Shown here piece by piece: positions 22,000 to 26,561 of a stretch of 26,561 nt of DNA. Source of the DNA: Thermoplasmata archaeon (GTDB taxonomy: Archaea; Thermoplasmatota; Thermoplasmata; Thermoplasmatales; Thermoplasmataceae). The stretch spans positions 1 to 26,561 of the forward strand of contig JAJZNS010000078.1 in assembly GCA_021811635.1 (NCBI GenBank). Direction: 5' to 3'. Each line of letters begins with the position of its first letter. Positions within the stretch are counted from its first letter, which is position 1. Below the pieces are notes generated by a model that ran no database searches, was not told where the DNA came from, and was given only the letters and a program-made list of their open reading frames with translations. The translations under genes were made by a program, and so were the position numbers.

Positions 22000-22907
22000 T
22001 TTGATTTCACCTCTGACAATACAATTTCCTTCAGCAATTCCAGCATCTCCTTGGAGTGGTTCGGGAGTTCTGTTCTACTATATGCAACTCCCATATTTCT
22101 TATCATGTTGCCAACAATATAATCCAGATCGTATAGAATCTCCAGGTGATCATAGCAGAATCCAATAGGTACAGCCACGACTTGAGTAATCCCCCTTCCT
22201 ATGGATGCAACGGAATCCTCTATCCTGGGTTGTAACCACCCCGTTCCATATCTGCCCTGGCTCTGAAAACCGAATGAATAGTTCAGGAGGCCGAGATCCG
22301 CAGCGACGGCCTCCACCGAGTCCCTGAAACTATCTGCGTAATCAGCTTCGGTATGGGAATTAGGAAGCGAGTGCGCACTGAACAGGAAATGCGTTTTCGA
22401 ATTCCCTTCCCTACCAGTCCTTTTTATAAGCGATTTCCACAGATACCTGAACTTTACATTTTTGCTAAAGCCGTTGACAAAGCTTGATTTCCCGGAAAGG
22501 CCATGCTCAGAGTTCATCTTTTCAAATTCCGATCGGTATGACATCTCTACGTTTTTCGACGGAAACGGGAACAATGGAATGCCTGTAATAGATTCAACAG
22601 CAGTACCGTTGAGCATTCTGTACGAATCAGAAATCCATGGTTTCCAGTGCTTGAACGCAAGCAGCACGGTGAACCTGCCGGAGATCTCGGTTTCAAGTTT
22701 TTCCCTGAGTTCTCCCAGGATACGGTTTGAAGGGGACGATCCACCGAACATGCTATATTTAGCGAGGTTTTCTGCAATGGCATAGTCTGGTACAGGCCTT
22801 CCTTCGTATATGCCGGAAAGGTATTCGCGGATGTCAGACAGCCTGTCCGGGCTTCCATACCCCATTAGCAGCACAACTGCCTTTCCATACTTATCCTGGG
22901 AATTCAT
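21996..22907 (-). CDS. hemH: Ferrochelatase
   Basis: A 303-aa enzyme inserting ferrous iron into a porphyrin. Core features are MGYGSP (15-20), GGSSPSNRI (55-63), active-site FSAHSLP with His179, FQSQGRYGTGWLQP (214-227) and the proton-relay GFCYDHLEILYDLD with Glu256. There are no C-terminal [2Fe-2S] Cys and no membrane anchor. It follows hemE with a 17-nt overlap. Whether the substrate is protoporphyrin IX or coproporphyrin III cannot be decided from sequence alone, and no oxidase gene is in the window. Confidence 0.94.
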   Translation of the reverse strand: MNSQDKYGKAVVLLMGYGSPDRLSDIREYLSGIYEGRPVPDYAIAENLAKYSMFGGSSPSNRILGELREKLETEISGRFTVLLAFKHWKPWISDSYRMLNGTAVESITGIPLFPFPSKNVEMSYRSEFEKMNSEHGLSGKSSFVNGFSKNVKFRYLWKSLIKRTGREGNSKTHFLFSAHSLPNSHTEADYADSFRDSVEAVAADLGLLNYSFGFQSQGRYGTGWLQPRIEDSVASIGRGITQVVAVPIGFCYDHLEILYDLDYIVGNMIRNMGVAYSRTELPNHSKEMLELLKEIVLSEVKSN

Positions 22908-23913
22908 GAACCGCCTCCACGATGCGTCCTACCGTGTCGTTCCTTGCGTGAGGTGGTATGCCGTGACCAAGATTAAAAACATAGTTGCTTCTGCCTGCCA
23001 GCGAGGAAAGTATTCTTTCCGTTTCCCTGATCGCGATCTCAGGTTCGATGCAGGTCATTACCGGATCCAGATTTCCCTGCAGTCCGATTTCGGGTTTGAC
23101 CTGCATTGAGTATGTCGGGAGGTCGTGCCTCCAGTCCACGCTGAGAAAATCGAACCCTGTATCCTGAAGCACGTTGTCAATGTGGCTGCTTCCTGAAGAG
23201 AAATAAATTGTTGGAGTAAGACCCGTTAACTCGGAAACGATTTCCTTCAGGTAACTCACATAAAAGTCAGTGAAAATGGATCCCGGCAGGTTTCCTATCC
23301 AGCTGTCAAAAATCTGGATTGCCACTGCGCCTGCTTTCACCTGGACCTTTGCAAATTCTATAACCATTTCTTTCAGCATATCCAGTGTCGTTCTGGCTTC
23401 AGCCGGATGACGTGCAATGAACTCCCGCGTCAGGCTCAGGTCGCTGTCATGCCGGCTCTGCACTATGTATGACATCAGGGTCAGAGGTCCGCCTGCAAAC
23501 CCTATCAACGGGATATCTTTGTTTTTGCTTTTGAACAGTCTAATTGATTTCTCAATCTGGTATCGGTCTGAGCCCTTTTCATAGGCAACGAATTTTCCTC
23601 TTTTCATCGCGCTCAGGAGCGCCAAGTTTGAAACTGGGCCGACTCCTCGCTGGTAGTCGAATTCAAACCCCATTGCCTCCATGGGGAGAACGAGATCATG
23701 AAATATTATGGCAGCATCAAACCCAAATTTCCTTACCGGGATCGTGGTAATCTCCGCAACCTTTTCCGGGTCGAGACAGATCTCCTTTATGCCCATATCG
23801 CCACGGATTGCCCTGAACTCCGGAAGATATCTCCCAGCCTGTCTCATGAACCATACGGGCACGCTATCGTGTTCCTCTCCTTTCAGAGCTCTGACGAAAT
23901 CCCTGTACGTCAT
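22891..23913 (-). CDS. hemE: Uroporphyrinogen decarboxylase
   Basis: A 340-aa TIM-barrel enzyme converting uroporphyrinogen III to coproporphyrinogen III. It carries RQAGRYLPEFR (24-34), the catalytic Asp73 in IIFHDLVLPMEAMG, GFAGGPLT, the IFDSWIGNL loop, VDWR, QGNLDP and NLGHGIPP (near 317-324). It starts 4 nt after asnS and overlaps hemH by 17 nt. With hemH it shows that haem is made through coproporphyrinogen rather than through the sirohaem (Ahb) route. Confidence 0.96.
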   Translation of the reverse strand: MTYRDFVRALKGEEHDSVPVWFMRQAGRYLPEFRAIRGDMGIKEICLDPEKVAEITTIPVRKFGFDAAIIFHDLVLPMEAMGFEFDYQRGVGPVSNLALLSAMKRGKFVAYEKGSDRYQIEKSIRLFKSKNKDIPLIGFAGGPLTLMSYIVQSRHDSDLSLTREFIARHPAEARTTLDMLKEMVIEFAKVQVKAGAVAIQIFDSWIGNLPGSIFTDFYVSYLKEIVSELTGLTPTIYFSSGSSHIDNVLQDTGFDFLSVDWRHDLPTYSMQVKPEIGLQGNLDPVMTCIEPEIAIRETERILSSLAGRSNYVFNLGHGIPPHARNDTVGRIVEAVHEFPG

Positions 23914-23917
23914 TCAA

Positions 23918-25207
23918 TCAAGGTTTTGTTCTTCTTATTGTCCTGGGAAATGGTATCGCGTTCTTTATCGTGTCCAGTCCGCAAATCCAGGTTACAAGCC
24001 TGTCGAGCCCAAGTCCGAATCCGGAATGCGGTATGCTGCCATATTTCCTGAGATCTACATACCAGTAATAGTCCTCCTCATTCATCCCTAGATCCCTGAT
24101 CTTTTTCCTGAGGACTTCCAGCTCCCATATTCTTTCTCCGCCACCAATGATCTCGCCATATCCTTCTGGGGCCAGGAGGTCATGGCACAGCACGGTTTCC
24201 GGGTTCTCAGGATTCGGCCTGTGGTAGAAACTCTTTAGCTGCGCAGGGAAATCCGTTACAAAGATCGGTTTTTCAAAGCGCTTGGTTACGGCTCTCTCCT
24301 CCTCCATTCCCAGGTCATCGCCGTACTTCAGTTTGAGCCCAATCTCGTTTGCGAGGTCAATAATCTTTGAATAGGGAATTCGCTGAAAAGGGGATTTCAT
24401 GCTGTTGAGTTTTTTGGAATCCCTTCCTATCCGTTCAAGATCCTCGGCATTCCGCCTCGTGACTTCTGAGATGATGTAGTCCATCATTCCCTCCTCCTCC
24501 TTCATCATGTCTTCGTTGCTGAACCAGGCTGCTTCGCCTTCAGCATGCCAGTATTCAGTGAGATGTCTCCATGTCCTGGATTTCTCTGCCCTGAAACTAG
24601 GGGCGACTGTGAATACCTTCTCGAGGCTGAAAATCATTGTTTCGAGATAGAACTGGGAACTCTGGGTAAGATTGACTTCCTGCCCGAAAAATGGAACCTT
24701 GAAGAGCGTTGATCCTCCTTCGGTGGCTGTTGAAACCATCATTGGACCCTGTACCTGATAGTAGCCGCGGGAGTAGAAATAGTCGCTGAAACTTTTGAAA
24801 ACCGTATCCCTGATCTTAAGCATGGATGTAAATTCCCGGCTGCGAAGCCACAGGTGTCTTATGTCAAGAAGAAAATCCTCGCTTTTGTCCTTGGTTACCG
24901 GAAAGCTCTCGTTACGGCAGTAAACCTTCAATGAGGATATCACGAGTTCCCGCTCCCCGGGTGCCCTTTTGTCTTCCTTTACCGTTCCGGTCACCTCAAG
25001 GCTGCTTTCCACGGTGAGTGAGGATGCTAACCTGAAATCCTCTGGGGAAAGGTTAGATTCTTCTGCGACTGCCTGAATTATGCCAGTTGAATCCCTGATG
25101 ACCAGAAACGCCTTTTTTCCAACGCTTCTGGAACGGTAGACCCACCCTCTCACTGAAACCGACTTCCCAATGTTTTCACTCGATAGTGCCTGAAGAATGC
25201 TGATCAT
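23918..25207 (-). CDS. asnS: Asparaginyl-tRNA synthetase
   Basis: A 429-aa class IIb synthetase. An N-terminal OB-fold binds the anticodon (about 15-100), followed by the catalytic domain with HLWLRS (118-123), motif 2 [14 protein letters not shown] (205-218), EIIGGGERI and motif 3 [13 protein letters not shown] (396-408), ending IPFPRT. These details fit AsnRS rather than AspRS. The ATG at 25207 follows TTATTTAAT by about 30 nt, likely leaderless. It heads the asnS-hemE-hemH-EF-Tu-like operon. Confidence 0.94.
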   Translation of the reverse strand: MISILQALSSENIGKSVSVRGWVYRSRSVGKKAFLVIRDSTGIIQAVAEESNLSPEDFRLASSLTVESSLEVTGTVKEDKRAPGERELVISSLKVYCRNESFPVTKDKSEDFLLDIRHLWLRSREFTSMLKIRDTVFKSFSDYFYSRGYYQVQGPMMVSTATEGGSTLFKVPFFGQEVNLTQSSQFYLETMIFSLEKVFTVAPSFRAEKSRTWRHLTEYWHAEGEAAWFSNEDMMKEEEGMMDYIISEVTRRNAEDLERIGRDSKKLNSMKSPFQRIPYSKIIDLANEIGLKLKYGDDLGMEEERAVTKRFEKPIFVTDFPAQLKSFYHRPNPENPETVLCHDLLAPEGYGEIIGGGERIWELEVLRKKIRDLGMNEEDYYWYVDLRKYGSIPHSGFGLGLDRLVTWICGLDTIKNAIPFPRTIRRTKP

Positions 25208-25232
25208 CGACGTGCTCTGTAATTGGAAGCTG

Positions 25233-25241
25233 ATTAAATAA
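25233..25241 (-). promoter_or_regulatory. TATA box of the asnS-hem operon
   Basis: TTATTTAAT on the minus strand lies between the DUF309 stop at 25245 and the asnS ATG at 25207, about 26-34 nt upstream, with no ribosome site between. It is slightly farther than in the other leaderless genes here. Confidence 0.45.
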
Positions 25242-25244
25242 CTT

Positions 25245-25844
25245 CTATGACAAGTACTTCTTGACTCTGTCTGGTATAATTCGCAAAGAATTTTCAGGTT
25301 CTGTAAGTATTGACCAAATCAGACCCGCGTCATCAATATTTTCCTTGAGCAACCGGATTGCGCTGTCGAACAATCTCTTTGACTCCACAGTCTGTGCCAT
25401 CTGCTTCTTTACCCGGGAGGCGCATAGTAGTATCAGGGAACGAAGGATCTCCCTGTTTTTTTTCTTTGTGGCCGGTTTCCAGACAGTTTCCAGCAGCACA
25501 TGAGCCTGCCAGTATCTTCCGCTGTTGATCAGGTAAAAGGCCTCATCCAGTGATTTCTCAATCTCAGCTTTGCTCAATGCCACATCAAGCTCCTCGGTCA
25601 GGAAGATAACAAAGTCAGAGTTTTCCAATTGAGTATTCCGGGCAATATTGTTCTGGTCTAGTTTTGTGTGAAAATCAAGTTCGACTGTGCGGACGCTTCG
25701 TCGCACTATCAGATCAGTTACCTCCAAGTCCTGCAGCTCGTGAATCGCCTGATTCTCATTTTCCCGATATGTTATCATAACATACCTTTTCGGAATACCC
25801 ATATACCGGTCTGCATCCATTAAATACCTGATAGCTTTTTCCAT
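25245..25844 (-). CDS. DUF309 domain protein with extra N-terminal region
   Basis: A 199-aa protein. The C-terminal half (about 97-190) is a DUF309 helical bundle, shown by [23 protein letters not shown] with the conserved His115, Glu119 and Trp122 of the family motif. The N-terminal 95 residues ([16 protein letters not shown] ... [10 protein letters not shown]) form an alpha/beta region that I do not recognise. The function of DUF309 is unknown. The ATG at 25844 is 13 nt from the divergent tRNA-Cys gene, leaving no room for its promoter except inside that gene; ATG 25820, with a weak AGTTATGG upstream, could be the true leaderless start. Confidence 0.8.
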   Translation of the reverse strand: MEKAIRYLMDADRYMGIPKRYVMITYRENENQAIHELQDLEVTDLIVRRSVRTVELDFHTKLDQNNIARNTQLENSDFVIFLTEELDVALSKAEIEKSLDEAFYLINSGRYWQAHVLLETVWKPATKKKNREILRSLILLCASRVKKQMAQTVESKRLFDSAIRLLKENIDDAGLIWSILTEPENSLRIIPDRVKKYLS

Positions 25845-25857
25845 AACTTGCCAGCAT

Positions 25858-25929
25858 GGATAGGTGGCAGAGTGGTTATGCGTGGGACTGCAGATCCCAT
25901 CTATTAGGGTTCGAATCCCTACCTATCCT
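25858..25929 (+). tRNA. tRNA-Cys (GCA), no intron
   Basis: Acceptor GGATAGG pairs with CCTATCC (25922-25928), discriminator base U (shown as T at 25929), an identity element of tRNA-Cys. D-arm GCA-GAGTGGTTA-TGC, anticodon arm TGGGA-CTGCAGA-TCCCA with anticodon GCA, T-arm TAGGG-TTCGAAT-CCCTA. A TATA-like ATTAAATAC at 25819-25827 lies about 34 nt upstream and a T-run follows at 25929-25933. CCA is not encoded. Confidence 0.94.
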
Positions 25930-26009
25930 TTTTCACTTGATTCAGCCAGGTCAGACGCAGAATTCCTGACCAAAACGTTAATGAGTCAATGCTACGCTAC
26001 ATAAAAAGA

Positions 26010-26510
26010 ATGAAGGCCACAGAACTTTTGCTGAGAAAGCCCGTGGATGCAGACGTTGAAAGTATGTACATTATGCTGGAAAACTCACTAAGTCCGTATC
26101 TGACGGTTAATAACTCTTCCTCTAGGGATTTCCAACTGATCATTGACAGAAATGTAGTCGAGGATTATGTGAAAAGAGATGTTTATCTGTGTCTAGTCGT
26201 TGAGATCAATTCGGAAATTGCAGGATGGCTGGCTGGAAGCAGCAAGACTGAAGTTCTCTCTGAGCATAGCTGTTCATTAGGGGATTTTTATATCGAAGAG
26301 ATAGTAGTCGATAGCCGCTACAGAAGAAAAGGCATCGGTAGTTTTCTATTAAGAGGAATACCAAAGGATCGGTTGAAAGCTATTGTCGTAGATACGCCAC
26401 TGATTAATAAACAGGCCATTACATTTTACGAGAAAAGCGGATTCGTAAAGGTTTTAGGACTATCAGAAGAATTTTATAAGACATGGACCAGAATGTCAAA
26501 ACCTGTCTGA
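26010..26510 (+). CDS. GNAT-family N-acetyltransferase
   Basis: From ATG 26010 a 166-aa GNAT protein that transfers an acetyl group from acetyl-CoA to an amine. Beta4 FYIEEIVVD and the pyrophosphate-binding loop YRRKGIGSFLL (about 104-114), then KAIVVDTPLINKQAITFYEKSGF, the motif A/B signature, are clear. Substrate unknown. The ATG at 25989 would add seven residues. Neither has a ribosome site; a GTTAATGA element about 29 nt before 26010 is a weak TATA. The final 51 nt of the window (26511-26561) hold nothing recognisable. Confidence 0.9.
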   Translation: MKATELLLRKPVDADVESMYIMLENSLSPYLTVNNSSSRDFQLIIDRNVVEDYVKRDVYLCLVVEINSEIAGWLAGSSKTEVLSEHSCSLGDFYIEEIVVDSRYRRKGIGSFLLRGIPKDRLKAIVVDTPLINKQAITFYEKSGFVKVLGLSEEFYKTWTRMSKPV

Positions 26511-26561
26511 ATGCATTTTACTGGGATTTACAAATCATCATAAACATTCTTTCTGTTTCCC

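Noticed and set aside
1..26561. CRISPR arrays, insertion sequences, prophage or integrative element borders
   Set aside because: No regularly spaced repeats, transposase, integrase or relaxase reading frames were seen, and neither tRNA gene shows an obvious duplicated 3' end inside the window.

Overview
This window looks like chromosomal DNA from a euryarchaeon, most likely of the Thermoplasmata (Thermoplasmatales-like). The archaeal signs are Nep1, UPF0147, TrmI, an archaeal-type AsnRS, an EF-Tu/SelB-like pseudo-GTPase, an intron in the anticodon loop of tRNA-Tyr, and many genes whose start codon lies about 25 nt after a TATA box (leaderless mRNAs). HemE plus ferrochelatase, rather than the siroheme (Ahb) route used by most haem-making archaea, also fits that group. 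No CRISPR array, insertion sequence, integrase or rRNA was seen. All assignments come from reading the sequence; no database search was run.

Layout. 36-1861 (+): a DUF3311 small membrane protein and an SSS-family symporter. 6507-2004 (-): a tight run of a 38-aa Cys-rich ORF, two ABC exporter half-transporters forming an asymmetric heterodimer, a 57-aa ORF and nep1; the first ABC gene has no ATG/GTG/TTG at its expected start, only an AUA with a good Shine-Dalgarno. 6808-6668 (-): a 46-aa helix-turn-helix-like microprotein. 7828-6921 (-): msrB-msrA methionine sulfoxide repair. 8038-8274 (+): a two-helix membrane protein.

11675-8349 (-) is the most interesting block. It is a compact three-gene cassette with its own leaderless promoter: a 90-aa two-helix VirB2/CedA1-like pilin candidate, a 337-aa VirB6/CedA-like polytopic protein and a 679-aa VirB4/CedB-like ATPase with two N-terminal membrane helices. 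It resembles a minimal type IV secretion or archaeal DNA-import (Ced/Ted) machine, with no relaxase or coupling protein beside it.

12218-17000: acyl-CoA thioesterase (-), rpiA (+), a wHTH regulator with a perfect 14-bp palindrome at its start (-), UPF0147 and an Lrp-type RAM protein (-), tRNA-Tyr (+), then thiI-rhodanese-trmI (-), a tRNA modification and sulfur group. 17116-19208: a small acidic protein, a heavily sequon-bearing surface protein (+), and a four-helix membrane protein with a winged-helix regulator (-). 19324-21110 (+): scpB overlapping purD. 25207-21097 (-): asnS-hemE-hemH-EF-Tu-like, tightly packed. 25844-26510: a DUF309 protein, tRNA-Cys and a GNAT acetyltransferase.
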